Source: Branchipolynoe longqiensis (Eukaryota; Annelida; Polychaeta; Phyllodocida; Polynoidae). From it: a stretch of 64,000 bases of DNA. This document shows, in pieces, positions 30,437 through 40,869 of the stretch; positions within the stretch are counted from its first letter, which is position 1; the number at the start of each line of letters is the position of its first letter. The position numbers and the translations under genes were made by a program. The notes beneath the pieces are model-generated. The model worked only from the letters and a program-made list of their open reading frames with translations, had not been told where the DNA came from and ran no database searches. The DNA is taken from NCBI GenBank assembly GCA_030323885.1, contig CM059186.1:149146407-149210406 (forward strand), given 5' to 3'.

Positions 30437-30690
30437 ACCAAATTTATACTTGTCACTTCCTAGCCAGGCAATTGGCATTATTAGGATAGGGCATGGACGG
30501 GTTAGCTCAGTGTCAGGATAATCCGACTGAGTGGGTTATCAGGTAATGGTACTGGTGGCTGGTCTCCCAGTGAGGCAGCACTATAAAGTCGCCATGGGTG
30601 CGCACTGTCACAAGTCGGTACCTGTCCTGATATGACCTTAGATGTTGCCAACACGTAAAACTCCAACAGCGAACCAACCGACCGGCCGGC
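30437..30690 (+). mobile_element. SINE family II copy, headless
   Basis: Body from ATTTATACTTGTCACTTCC through GGTTAGCTCAGTGTCAGG and CACTATAAAGTCGCC to GCCAACACGTAAAACTCC. Confidence 0.8.
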
Positions 30691-30846
30691 CAACCAGGGA
30701 GATGGGTGTCCATTTGTGTGGAGTGGACCCATTTTATGAAGTGAAGTTGAAGTAATCTTACCCGAAATGCTGTTCGCGCTGTGTGCTTCCGTGCGTCGAC
30801 TGGAGTGTGTCTGGGCGTTGGTCCACCTGAAGCTGTGTGCAGTTAA

Positions 30847-31041
30847 AGCTGCATAGTCCGATGAAAATATCCAATTTTCAAAACCAAAAAAAGTATGTAG
30901 ATTTGATTCTACATATATCTCCAAAGTTAACCATCTAAAATAAAAGTTACTTCAAACTAAAGTAAGGTAGTCTATAGTGATCAATCTAATGTATTTATCT
31001 CAGAAAATGACAGAAACTCTAAACCATCGGACTATGCAACT
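30847..31041 (+). mobile_element. TTAA-flanked MITE, internally deleted
   Basis: Both ends intact (AGCTGCATAGTCCGATG, CATCGGACTATGCAACT) between TTAA sites at 30843 and 31042; about 150 bp of the interior is missing compared with 45947-46283. Confidence 0.85.
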
Positions 31042-31093
31042 TTAATGCTTGCCGTTGCCTGTACCGACTCAGCCCCTCCCCCTCGAGTGGCTT

Positions 31094-31200
31094 TTCGCAC
31101 CCCCCCCCCCCCCCCCCCCGACACACACACAAAAGAAAACCCACAAAAATAATCCCCCCCAAAAACAACTTAAACCCCCACCCCCACAAAATAACAACAA
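31094..31200. repeat. C-run and A/C-rich low-complexity tract
   Basis: About 20 consecutive C followed by CACACACA and CCCCCAAAAACA-type sequence. Open frames here are compositional artefacts. Confidence 0.9.
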
Positions 31201-31430
31201 CAAAACATGTAGAAAGGACAGGGATGTCGCCCCTGTTCGATGCATCTGGGTTGTTCTCTGAAACTGGCTACTACTTTTGTGACATGGAAGCGGAAACTGA
31301 AAACATTCCAAATAATAGCAGAAAGCATTCCAAATGATAGTAGAATCCATATTCATGTATGTGAAGCTTTAAATGATGCGGATGTGTCAGAGTTGAAAAA
31401 AGCTATTTCACTTTTTGATTTTGATCTTAT

Positions 31431-31557
31431 AATTGGGACAATGCGAACACAGTAAATATATTTATGGCTCTTTATTTAACTTTTTTCTCGTATCAATGTC
31501 TGTTGTTACAATTTTCTATTTCAATAGTTCTTAATCGAGGCTAGAGACGCTATGACC
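31431..31557 (-). repeat. Split direct repeat B2 of element A
   Basis: 127 bp matching 31931-32057 (B1) with about six differences. Starts AATTGGGACA and ends GCTATGACC in plus orientation. Confidence 0.85.
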
Positions 31558-31897
31558 CTATAACCCTTACATCGATATATTGTGGGGTGGGTGGGATGGC
31601 AATTTTTAGTCAGTTAAAGTCTCCAGGCTCCTTAGTTCGAAGTGAGCAAATCCGGCACGTGGCGTTGCTTTTATAGCGAATGTTTTCTTCCTGAAAGGGG
31701 GTGCATGGACTAGTTCAATAAAGCTACGATAGGTGATACGTCATCCGCGTTGTTTACGTCCGGCTGCCGGAGTAGTTCAGGAATACCCGCTAGTCGGCGT
31801 TTAGGCGTTAAATAAAATAATGTTATCAAAGTCCGCTAGTCGGCGACAATGTCAATGCGTCCTTGCTACTGGCACGCGGCTAAGCTGTATTCCCACC

Positions 31898-31937
31898 CCC
31901 AATTACCCGCAATGCTCCAGCATTACGGACAATTGGG
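31898..31937. repeat. Hairpin at the B1/A2 junction of element A
   Basis: Arms CCCAATTACCCGCAATGCT and AGCATTACGGACAATTGGG pair at 16 of 19 positions with a 2-nt loop. It sits exactly where repeat B1 meets spacer A2. Confidence 0.8.
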
Positions 31938-32030
31938 ACAACGCGAACACAGTAAATATATTTATGGCTCTTTATTTAACTTTTTTCTCATATCAATGTC
32001 TGTTGTTACAATTTTCCATTTCAATAGTAT

Positions 32031-32970
32031 TTAATCGAGGCTAGAGATGCTATGACCAAACAGTTTAGATAGCATTCTCGGAGCCGAGATGGTTGGCGAC
32101 TTTGGGACATAAGCGTGGACCGCTGATGATGTCCAATGTCCGAGGTCCTGGATGTCCTGCAGGGGGACTCTGAGATGTATGCACGCCTGCGCACCACCTC
32201 TTCGAAGACTGTGAAGGGTTATGGCTCCAGGTGCGTTGTGGCCAACCACGGACAGGGCATTTCGTAGGACTCTGGTAGCCCCTTTTTGCGTAATCGGAGC
32301 TCCGTGTATGTCGAGGAAGGCGGGGCCACCAGGGTGTGGGCCCGTCTTATTGTAGTACGTCAATCAGGCCCACACCGGGCAGTACTTGGATCCATGTATG
32401 GCAGGGACGGCAATGTTATGTGCGGAAGATGACTTCCACAATGTCTTGGAGCTCCACACTCGTATGGTAAGTGTCGAGCTTGTTGCTGATATATCCTTCG
32501 CCATCAGAGTGTGTCCGGACAATGTCATCGTGTTCGACACCAGCAAGTTGCTCTGCCTTAGCAGACAGAGTGAAGTATCCAATTGTAAGTATGGCAGTCA
32601 TAACAGGACCATTTGGGCCGGCCGACCCTAAAAAGTCGAGGACACTCATTAGGTCCCTAGGGCCCAGGGGAGGCGCTTGTGCCTGAGTATGTAGTGAGGT
32701 CCGCTGTACACCACGCTTCGCCAGTGAGACAAGGTATGTATCAAAGGCAGCTCTTTCACCTCCAAAAGTCAGGACACATGTTCTCACACCACTAATATAG
32801 TTCATGACGGCACCGGCCAACTTCAAATGTTCACGCAAGTTCATGGCATATGATGTTATATCGTACTGCAACGGGGCCAAGGGGTCACCACTATGATCCT
32901 TGATGTATGCAATGTATCTGTCGGTCTGTACGTTCTTATTCATCCAGGTATTCATCGTCAGGCCCTCCAT
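32031..32970 (-). pseudogene. Tyrosine recombinase of element A
   Basis: Integrates the circular cDNA of DIRS-type elements. The N-terminal SAM-like part (MNTWMNKNVQTDRYIAYIK, LKLAGAVMNYISGVR) and the catalytic part with HSLRRGGAQ (HxxR) and LGHWTSSAVHAYVP (GHW and the Tyr) are in two frames joined by a break near 32365-32416. The first catalytic Arg region reads TLSAKAEQL instead of the LLRQSNL seen in element C, so that Arg is replaced. A splice-acceptor-like CCCCTTTTTGTCACAG lies just upstream (about 33009). Confidence 0.78.
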
Positions 32971-33720
32971 GACCAGTTCCAGCAGTCGGCGGTGGTGGTC
33001 CTCGGTATAACCTGTGACAAAAAGGGGCAGTTATTATATTTTTGCACAGGTTCAGAGGGATGAGGTGAGGACGTTGTCATGACTAACTTCTTGGCTGGTG
33101 GGTTGAAATGCAGCCTGCTGAGGGCATCGGCAAGCGGTATGTCGACACCCGGCTTGTGTCTGATGACCACCTTCGTGCTGTTGTGGGCTGCGTAAAGCCA
33201 GATTTCATGCGCACAGGCACAGATTATGTCATCCTTCCCAGTGCCCGAGGCTGTGATGCAATGTTGTCTGTGTTTATATGTATCATGTACATATGCGCGT
33301 TAGCCGGTGCCAGGTTCTTGAGAGCAACAACGAGGTTGAGCACCTCCAGCTGAGCAATGTTGTGGCCTTTCGCAATAAGGTCGTCTCAGTACCGGGCTGC
33401 ATAGAAGTGTGTGGGGGAGTGCGCACCGCCTCCATGTAGAGAGGAGTCACATTCTATGACCCAGAGTATACGGTCAGTCTCAGGCAGAAGCATGAGACCA
33501 TTAGAACTCTTTGCATACCTTATGAACCAGGTGACGTCCAGCCTCAGATCATCCGATACGTGGTGTTTTCCTCTCTATGGTGTTTCCCGCAGCGCCGCAA
33601 GTATCCTGGACATGAACCGTCTGGTAGGACGTACACACTTCGCGACATGCTGGAGGCGCCCAACCAGCCTCTGAATGTTCATCCTAGATGCCCGCGTCCT
33701 CTCTCTCCAAACCTCGCATT
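32958..33720 (-). pseudogene. RT thumb/RNase H remnant of element A
   Basis: Translating the minus strand in pieces gives RLVGRLQHVAKCV (RT connection), LWVIECDSSLHGGGA and HINTDNIASQ (RNase H Asp motifs), AQLEVLNLVVAL (the Glu helix) and ADALSRLHF (terminal Asp). Frameshifts and in-frame stops interrupt it. The closest relatives in the window are the RNase H domains of elements C and D. Confidence 0.75.
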
Positions 33721-34868
33721 ATTGGTGATCACTAGGTTTCTCTGCCATATCAGAGTGAAGTAGGCGATCAGTGTTGTCGCAATCAACACTCGAGCTGCTG
33801 GGCTTGCACCCTGAAGTATCGTATGGTGTCAGCGAGGTGGTGGGGGGTGATGGGTGGGGCTGGCGTGGAGCGGTGGGTCGATGATTGTGCCACGGGTTCG
33901 CCCAGGTGGCGACAAAGGCGGACCCTACCACTTACTGTTCCGTCAAGAATTACCCATGTTCGCGCTAACATGACCAATTATGTCGGGCCAGTGTGAACAA
34001 GTGAACGCAGGGCTAGTCAAAGTGACAGAAGCCGATAAAACCATAACATCTTTATAACCTAGATTTGATTCTACATAGCCAACTTAGATGCTGGTGTACC
34101 TATTAAGCATTTATTGCCGTGTATGCCACTGGTGGTCATGGTAACAAGAAATGCTGAGTCCCTATTGGAGGAACTGGGAATGCTGGGATTGGTTGAAGTG
34201 AATGGCATGATCCTATACCAAGAATTCATGTACTATATATAATAAACCAGAGGGCTGGACTCTCTCTCTCTCACACTTTACTCTCTTCCTTTCTCTTTGT
34301 CTGTATTGTTTTCCTCTTAGCCTATGTACACAGCTACAGATCCGAGCATTGGTTTATACAATAGTGTGCATAGAGCATGCTTGGATTGCTGGGAAGGGTC
34401 ACTTTATGTACTCCATACATTTTATATCTGTGAAACTTTGTGCACTTATTTAGTTTCTGTTATGTCAATTTTGGCATAGAATTTCAATTTAGGTACCATT
34501 TACATTGTCTGGCAATACTTGTTCACATAAGACATAATGTGCTGAAACACATATACTCATTAAATGTTGGTGTTTCAATGTATTAATGTAGGTATACACT
34601 ATTGGGAGAAATATGTGCAGATATTTCAACATTGACATTGTATGGAATTTAGGTACCATTGACATTGTGTGTCAATACACGTTGGTTAGACATGTGACAC
34701 ATGGGTGTTTCAATATATTATATGCAGGCACACACAAGGGGTTTGTGATTTGCTTTATCTATATATATACATATGTGTATATGTATAGTATACATATATA
34801 TTTATGCAAATATTATTAGGATATGTTATGGGTAGTGGGTTGGACTAATGGGTCTTATGATGTGTTCT
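33721..34868. other. Intergenic DNA with MITE debris and microsatellites
   Basis: 34036-34200 contains TTAA-MITE interior (TAGATTTGATTCTACATA, ATTAAGCATTTATTGCC). A (TC)n run lies near 34260-34275 and TA/TG repeats at 34758-34802. No supported gene. Confidence 0.45.
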
Positions 34869-35058
34869 CGTCCACAACTGGTTCATCAAAGGCTGTGGTA
34901 TGTGCTGTCCTGTCTGTGGGAAAGTGCATATAAAAGACCCGTGGAAGCAGGTTTTTTTCCAAAGAAATATGTCAGGATGACCATATGTTTGACGTCCATT
35001 AGCCAATGATAAAAGTCAATGTGCTCTAGAGGCGTCGTTAAATAAAACAAACTTTCCT
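34869..35058 (+). mobile_element. SINE family I, 5'-truncated, with target duplication
   Basis: Body from TCCACAACTGGTTCATCAAAG to GCGTCGTTAAATAAAACAAAC, lacking the tRNA head. Flanked by the exact 14-bp duplication TTATGATGTGTTCT (34855-34868 and 35059-35072). Confidence 0.88.
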
Positions 35059-35072
35059 TTATGATGTGTTCT

Positions 35073-35460
35073 ATTGTTCTGTGTTGTTGCAGCAGCCTGG
35101 TGAGCCGGTTGGTTGTGTTGAAGTAGGGATAGGAGGCCTGTGCTGCAGGCAGCCGGTCAGGAATCGGTCAGTTGGTCGACAGATTTTAACTTTTTGTCAA
35201 TAAATAATGGACGCAAGTGACAGTGGGAGTGCCGGTAGTTAGGGTCGGGCCCGGTGGTGGCGCCACCAGTCCCCGTATGAGTCAGGAGCAAATACCTGGA
35301 GAGTACCCATTGGCTATAATATAATAAATATATATTAACAATATAATAACAATAATCCCTTCCGCGCATTTATACTCGCATAATGCTTATGCATCACATA
35401 TATAATTCTTATACAGCATATATAGGCGCAGACAATGTGCCCATGCACTAGTGTCCATTA
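35073..35460. other. Intergenic DNA
   Basis: No gene or repeat identified. Confidence 0.4.
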
Positions 35461-35876
35461 GACTCAGTTGACCGTAGACAGTGAACCGATGACTCAGTTG
35501 GCCATAGACAGTGAACTGATGACTCAGTTGACTGTAGACTGAACCGGTGACTCAGTTGACCATAGACTGAACTGGTGACTCAGTTGACCATAGACAGTGA
35601 ACCGGTGACTCAGTTGACCATAGACAGTGAACCGGTGACTCAGTTGACTGTAGACAGTGAAGTGGTGACTCAGTTGACCATAGACAATGAACCGGTGACT
35701 CAGTTGATCGTAGATGGTGAACCGCTGACTCAGTTGACTGTAGATGGTGAACCGCTGACTCAGTTCACCATAGACATGGAACCTCTGACTCAGTTGACCG
35801 CAGTCGGTGAACCGGTGTCTCAGTTGACCATAGACAATGAACCGGTGACTCCCTTGACCATTGACAGTGAACCGGT
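35461..35876. repeat. 30-bp minisatellite, 14 units
   Basis: Unit GACTCAGTTGACCATAGACA followed by GTGAACCGGT; two units are 28 bp. Because 30 is a multiple of three, long frames stay open on both strands (VTQLTIDSEP repeats on plus, LSHRFTVYGQ repeats on minus). I treat these as artefacts: there is no start context, domain or splice signal. Confidence 0.9.
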
Positions 35877-36255
35877 GATAATACAATTACAACATGTGTA
35901 GCTTAAACCTGACTTCCAGCATTTTCCCGCGATTCCTTGACAGTGCTACTTGTACGGGGGAAAATCCGCGTTTTTGCGGAAATTCGCCGTTGGCGTCAAG
36001 GTTTCTGCATGTTTTGTTGGAGACCACTTTCATCCCTGAATGTGCAGCGGTCGGGTGTAGTGTTGCTGGTTAGCGCCAGGCATTACGGAGACCACTTATC
36101 TGTTAGTGCCCCTATCATCAAACCAGGCAGCCCTCATCTGTTGATACCAGCGGGCCAGGAACAAAGGGCCGCAGAGACCCTTAAATACATACTTACTTGT
36201 GTATGGTCATACGTCGGCACTGACTGCGTGTGAACCTGGCCCCTCTGACTCCAGA

Positions 36256-36590
36256 CCGGCGCGGTGGCCTAATCGGTAGAGCGCCAGCTTCGCGTGCGGG
36301 AGATCGGGCGTTGGGTTCCCGGTCGAGTCAAACCCAATGACTTACAAAATTGACACTTGCCGCTTCATAGCCTGGCACTCAGCATTAATAGGATAGGGCA
36401 AGGACTGGTTAGCTCAGTGTCAGGGTAATGTGACTGAGTGGGATATCGGGTCATGGTGCCGGCATCCTGATTTCCCCGTGGGGCAGCACTATAAAAGTCA
36501 CTATGAGTGCGCAATGTCACAAGTCGGGACCCATCCTGAAATGACCTTAGATGTTGCCAGGACGTAAATCTCCAACAACCAACCAACCCA
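36256..36590 (+). mobile_element. SINE family II, complete
   Basis: Head CCGGCGCGGTGGCCTAATCGG with GTAGAGCGCCAGCTTCGCG, B-box region GGGTTCCCGGTCGAGTC, body and tail GCCAGGACGTAAATCTCC plus ACCAACCAACC. The best-preserved head of this family in the window. Confidence 0.88.
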
Positions 36591-36697
36591 TTGACTGTCC
36601 ATACACAAGGGATGTGACATAGTTAGAGAGCTGGTATTATTTAAGGCTTAATCAAAATTGAGCATATCGATGGAACTGGACTCGGTTGAGGGAACCA

Positions 36698-36890
36698 GAC
36701 GGGGTGGCCGAATGAGTTGAGCGTCCGTCTCCTGCTTTGGGAGATCGGTGGATCCTAATCCATGGGTTCATGGGTTCGGACCCTGGTCGAGTGAAACCAA
36801 TGACTTACAAATTGATACTTGTCGCTTCCTAGCCAGGCGCTTGGCATTGTTAGGATATGGCAAGGACTGGTTGGCGAGGTGTTATTGTAT
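36698..36890 (+). mobile_element. SINE family II, 3'-truncated, with internal duplication
   Basis: GGGGTGGCCGAATGAGTTGAG head, duplicated CATGGGTTCATGGGTTCGG in the B-box region, body to GGATATGGCAAGGACTGGTT. Confidence 0.75.
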
Positions 36891-36935
36891 AACTTGTGAT
36901 GTCCATGCAAATTCTCAGTACACACTATATCCAAA

Positions 36936-37103
36936 CAGGATGGTCAAATGAGTTGAGCCCCCACGTCCTGATTGCTAGGTTGTAGGATTCAAATTCCTGG
37001 GTTCGTACCCTGGTTGAGTCAAACCAATGGCATTACCACGATAAGGCAAAGGGTGGTGTAATGATGGAAGACCGATTGTCTCCCATTGAACTTTCCTCTG
37101 CAT
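36936..37103 (+). mobile_element. SINE family II variant, short form
   Basis: AGGATGGTCAAATGAGTTGAG head, then directly GGCATTACCACGATAAGGC and GTAATGATGGAAGACCGATTG, the same variant as the split copy at 10088-10800. Confidence 0.75.
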
Positions 37104-37107
37104 AGGA

Positions 37108-37582
37108 GCCATTCAAATATTACCTAATGCTTCGAGGGGTGGGGGTTGTTGTTGAAGATTTATACTGCCTATCATGGATAAGCCTGAATAGGCTTGTTTT
37201 CACCATTAGACAGTTTGTCGATAGAAAGCCCGAGTCTACACTTTTACCGACCCAAGGGATTTTTATCCTCCCACACCACATAGACATGGTATGAGAGCAA
37301 CTGGCCTTTGATGTCGCTGTAAGTTATACACAGCGGTGGAAATCCAAATTGGCAGAGATGGGGGCATGGGGAATCGAACCACCGACCTTCAGATTAGGAG
37401 TCCGACCTAGAAAAAAGTCAGACACTCTAACCACTCCGCCACAGAGAACACCCATGTGGGGTGATGGGGGGTGTAGGTTCAAGCGTCCTGTGGCGTATTT
37501 TATTAGTATAGCATTACAGAGTGTTACAAGAGGGGGGGTGCCTAATTTTGACCAAATTAGTGTTACATAATATTTGAATGGC
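37108..37582. mobile_element. TIR element containing a minus-strand SINE III
   Basis: Inverted ends GCCATTCAAATATTA (left) and TAATATTTGAATGGC (right). The interior includes the SINE III copy at 37214-37455. No target duplication seen. Confidence 0.6.
37214..37455 (-). mobile_element. tRNA-headed SINE (family III), minus strand
   Basis: On the minus strand the head reads GTGGCGGAGTGGTTAGAGTG with a B box GGTGGTTCGATTCCCC, resembling Leu/Ser-type tRNA. The body contains GGATTTCCACCGCTG and AAATCCCTTGGGTCGG-type sequence. A second copy lies at 37874-38066. Confidence 0.7.
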
Positions 37583-37589
37583 CACTTAA

Positions 37590-37873
37590 AGCTGTATAGT
37601 CCGATGATGCATCAACTTTTCAAAAGCAAAGCAATTATCTAGAATTGATTCTACATATCTAACTTAGATAATGATGCACTTATTAAGCGTTGGTTGCCAC
37701 AAAGTAGGGAATAATACCGAGTCAATTTAATAGAACCTGTTACTGCTGAAGGCTATGGTGTCAGAGTTTTGGCATACTAATTTGACATGTTTGCACTTCA
37801 AATATCTCACAACTTAGACATTTAAAATAAATGTTACTTCAATTTTCAAACTAAAGTATCGTAGATTATAATG
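37590..37873 (+). mobile_element. TTAA-flanked MITE, right end lost
   Basis: Left end AGCTGTATAGTCCGATGATG after TTAA (37586-37589). Includes the uninterrupted internal CACTTATTAAGCGTTGG site. Cut off at about 37873 by a SINE III. Confidence 0.8.
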
Positions 37874-38066
37874 ATAGAAAGCCCGAGCCAACACTTTCAC
37901 TGACCCAAGGCATTTTTAACCTCCCACACCACATAGTTACAGCAGTGGAAATCCAAATTATCAGAGGTGATGGCATGGGGAATAGAACCACCAACATTCA
38001 GATTAGGAGTGTGACCTAGAAAAAAGTCAAGACACTCTAACCACTCCGCCACAGAGAACACCAGCT
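37874..38066 (-). mobile_element. SINE family III copy, minus strand
   Basis: TAGAAAGCCCGAGCCAACAC through CTAACCACTCCGCCACAGAG, collinear with 37214-37455 with an internal 40-bp gap. Confidence 0.7.
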
Positions 38067-38087
38067 CCCATTGGATTCTTTGTTTCC

Positions 38088-38402
38088 TTGTTGGAGTTTT
38101 ACATCCTGAAAACATCTCAGGTCATATCAGGATGGGTACCGACTGTGACAGTACACACTCATGGCGAATTTATAGTGCTGCCCTACTAGGAGGCCATACC
38201 GTCGGCACCATTTCCTGCTCAGTCACATTATCCTGATACTGAGCTAACCAGTCCCTTTCCTACCCTAGTAATGCCAAGTACCAGGCTAGGTAGTGACAAG
38301 TATCAATTTTGTAAGTCATTGGTTTGACTCGACCGGGAATAGAATTCCCGACCTTCCGCACAGGGATCCTGTGCTCTACCGATTCGGCCACCGCATCCGG
38401 CC
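38088..38402 (-). mobile_element. SINE family II, complete, minus strand
   Basis: Complement of tail (TTGGAGTTTTACATCCTG), body (GATACTGAGCTAACCAGTCC, ACCCTAGTAATGCC) and head (ACCGATTCGGCCACCGCATCC). Confidence 0.88.
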
Positions 38403-38526
38403 ATTGCCCATTGGATGAATTAAAAGTGGGAACCCGCACTGGCCTGGAATGTCCAATTTGCATCTAGGCATACCTATTGATATTCTTACATTCAAAATAA
38501 GTGTGCCATCAAAATGCACAACCTAA

Positions 38527-38806
38527 TACCCCAGTCACCTGAGAGCCAGTGTTCGCCGACATCCTCCTTGCGGCCAAAAGGACGCCAACCTCCCAGCGTC
38601 CCACTCGATACATTGATTCAATGCCGGAACGGGGCGCAAGCAGGTTGCAGGTGCAGCAGCTGCAACCTCCTTGCATCCAAAATTTCCAAAATGGATGCCG
38701 GAAGGTTGGCGTCCTTGCGGCGCCAGCACTTAAGGAGGGTGTAATGAGGATGCTTTAACATCGCAAATCGATCATAAGCGAAAGCAGGCCTCGTGTGACT
38801 GGGGTA
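38527..38806. mobile_element. Harbinger-type MITE
   Basis: 280 bp with inverted ends TACCCCAGTCAC and GTGACTGGGGTA, flanked by TAA on both sides (38524-38526, 38807-38809). A second nested inverted pair (CCTTGCGGCCAAAAGGACGC, GGTTGGCGTCCTTGCGGC) lies inside. Short open frames on both strands are by-products of the palindrome. Confidence 0.75.
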
Positions 38807-39504
38807 TAAAATGATCACTGTTTTGTGATATACTCTAAGCAGTTCTAATACGATTTCAAAAGGAGTACTAATATTAATACTGCATCCTTCTATCTAAGTG
38901 AGTGTGCATTTTTGTTGATTTTAAACCTTATTTTTTCAATAATAAATATTAACCATTAATTGTGTTGATCGACAGAGTCAATTACTTCATTGTATTGAGC
39001 TATCATTATTATTGAAGTTTTGTTCATAAATACCATTTAATTTAATGCAATGAGCTATTATATCCCACACAGACACACACGTGCTTATACACCATGCATC
39101 CCCTTTCTGGTCACGTAATAAATTCCTCCGAAACACAGCGTTTTAAATGTGCATATTTGTTTTTCTAACAAACAAGATCATTGGCAGAAATTCCCATAGT
39201 TATATTATACCTGTGACAGATAAATCGTAGCATGCCAGATAGTTCATCATACTTTTCCGCTGAACATGCGCAGTGATTAGTTCTTGCTATTGCCGATAGA
39301 TGGTGTACTAAGGCGCTGTAGATGGGACATTAGTTTCCGTTACTGCCGGTAGAGGGTGGCTTGTAGTGGATAGTGTCTATATATATTACGTACCTGTTTG
39401 CGCGCGCATGTGCACTTCAAGTTGCCCGGGTCTTAAAAGAATTGCCACACTCGGTACAAGTGAGTTTTTTCCCCTCAATCGTCACCATTATGCCGTGAGA
39501 GTGG
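38807..39504. other. AT-rich intergenic DNA
   Basis: Nothing recognised. Confidence 0.4.
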
Positions 39505-39921
39505 CCAATGGCTCGGAATACCTGTACCAGTAACAAAAATATAAATAAAAAACAAGCGAGTGGGGCGAGGCCGGTGCACCGATGGTGTATTTATAGGCCA
39601 GCGCAGGACCAAATCACCGCCGGGCAGGCTCGCAGCAAAAGGCATAGTGCCAAAATCAATAGACCATTTCGCAATAACCTTGGTTAACATTCGAAGAGAA
39701 GCATAATGTATTTTACGCCTACCTATACTCGCATAATTCTTTATACGCCTTATAGGAGGAGCTACAAATAATAATAAAGAAAAGACAAGAGAGGCAAATG
39801 GATTGGCAACTTTATAATATATCTCGACCAATGGCTCGGAATACCCAACGACACTTAAAAGTGTCACCCAACCCATAACCTCTCGAGTTAGTTGTCCGCT
39901 AATAGTGTAGCCACTCTAATA

Positions 39922-40864
39922 TCACTCACCATTCTCATAGCCATAGGCGGCTTTAAGTAAGCATAGATTGAATCGCTCGACCAGTCCCCCCTTACTCGGA
40001 GTTCCTCTAAGGAAGCCCCGCATAATGCAAGATATGTGCACCCACCCCTTCTCAGAGTGCAACAAAATTTCTGACGGATCTAGACCAGCCCTTTCTGCAA
40101 AAAGTTTTAGCATCCCTTGGTAGATGCCGTATGTCAATGGAACCGACCCACCCCCATCTCCGGGAACCCGAAATGCCGGCTCATACTGCTCTGCTGGGAT
40201 CTCGGCAAAATGCCGCCTCACCCAATATACTGCACATAGTGACAAATCCGGACAAATCGCCACCGGAATTTCTAGGGTACATTGGCCAAACTGTATTGTC
40301 TTTGAATGAGTCACACGAATTATCATACCCCAACCAAAAAATTTGAAATCAGCCCTTCCTCAATAGTGCTCTAAAACTTGTCACTACCGCTGCACGCAAA
40401 GCCGTATGACCAACAGACCCTTTCAAATAACTGAACATCTTCCTGAGGATTGATGGCAGGAGGGGAGCCACCTGATGCGGCGCATCCCCCTTTACCCTCC
40501 TCATCCCCTTCAAAGTAGTCTGAAGGGCAAAATCCTTATAATCAATAGGAGGCGAATGATTTCGACGCAGAAAATAATTTAGACCACTCAAGTAATTAAT
40601 CACTGAAGTATACTTCAACGATCGAGACAGCCATGTAGCATAAAGTGCTACCTGATCCGATGGGCATGGCAAAGGAGTGAAATCACCCGAGAATTCCTCA
40701 ATGAACTCCATATATTTCTTAATCTGAACATCCCTAGTCAATACTGAGTTTGGAGCGTAGAACTGTTGCTGGTAGACCCTCTGTTCCCTCCTCAAAACCG
40801 CCAGTCCTGAAACAAACGGAATCACTATCAAAAACATTACTACAGCACATACTAGATGCGACAT
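39922..40864 (-). pseudogene. Tyrosine recombinase, element B
   Basis: N-terminal part FYAPNSVLTRDVQIKKYMEF, WLSRSLKYTSVINYLSGLN; broken near 40349 and resumed at 40326 (LTYGIYQGMLKLFAERAGL). A 2-nt deletion at about 40058 disrupts the HxxR segment (HSEKGW is read in this frame), so the catalytic Arg and Tyr fall out of frame. Inactive. Confidence 0.8.
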
Positions 40865-40869
40865 CAGCA

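Larger units (their letters stand above)
31431..33720 (-). mobile_element. DIRS/Ngaro-like tyrosine-recombinase retrotransposon A, 5'-truncated
   Basis: In minus-strand order: reverse-transcriptase thumb and RNase H remnants (33720-32958), tyrosine recombinase (33010-32058), then a direct repeat B1 (32057-31931), a spacer A2 (31930-31558) and the repeat B2 (31557-31431). A B1-A2-B2 tail is the split-direct-repeat arrangement of Ngaro/PAT-type elements. The matching 5' A1 repeat, gag and most of RT are missing. Confidence 0.82.

Noticed and set aside
31069..31356. Gly-rich minus-strand open frame
   Set aside because: Runs through a C-homopolymer and A/C-rich tract.
35524..35901. Repeat protein genes on both strands
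   Set aside because: 30-bp minisatellite artefact.
36256..36330. Genuine tRNA gene
   Set aside because: Promoter boxes are present but it is the head of a SINE with a full body and many copies; the acceptor stem is not formed.
38514..38818. Small genes on both strands
   Set aside because: They fall inside a palindromic Harbinger-type MITE.
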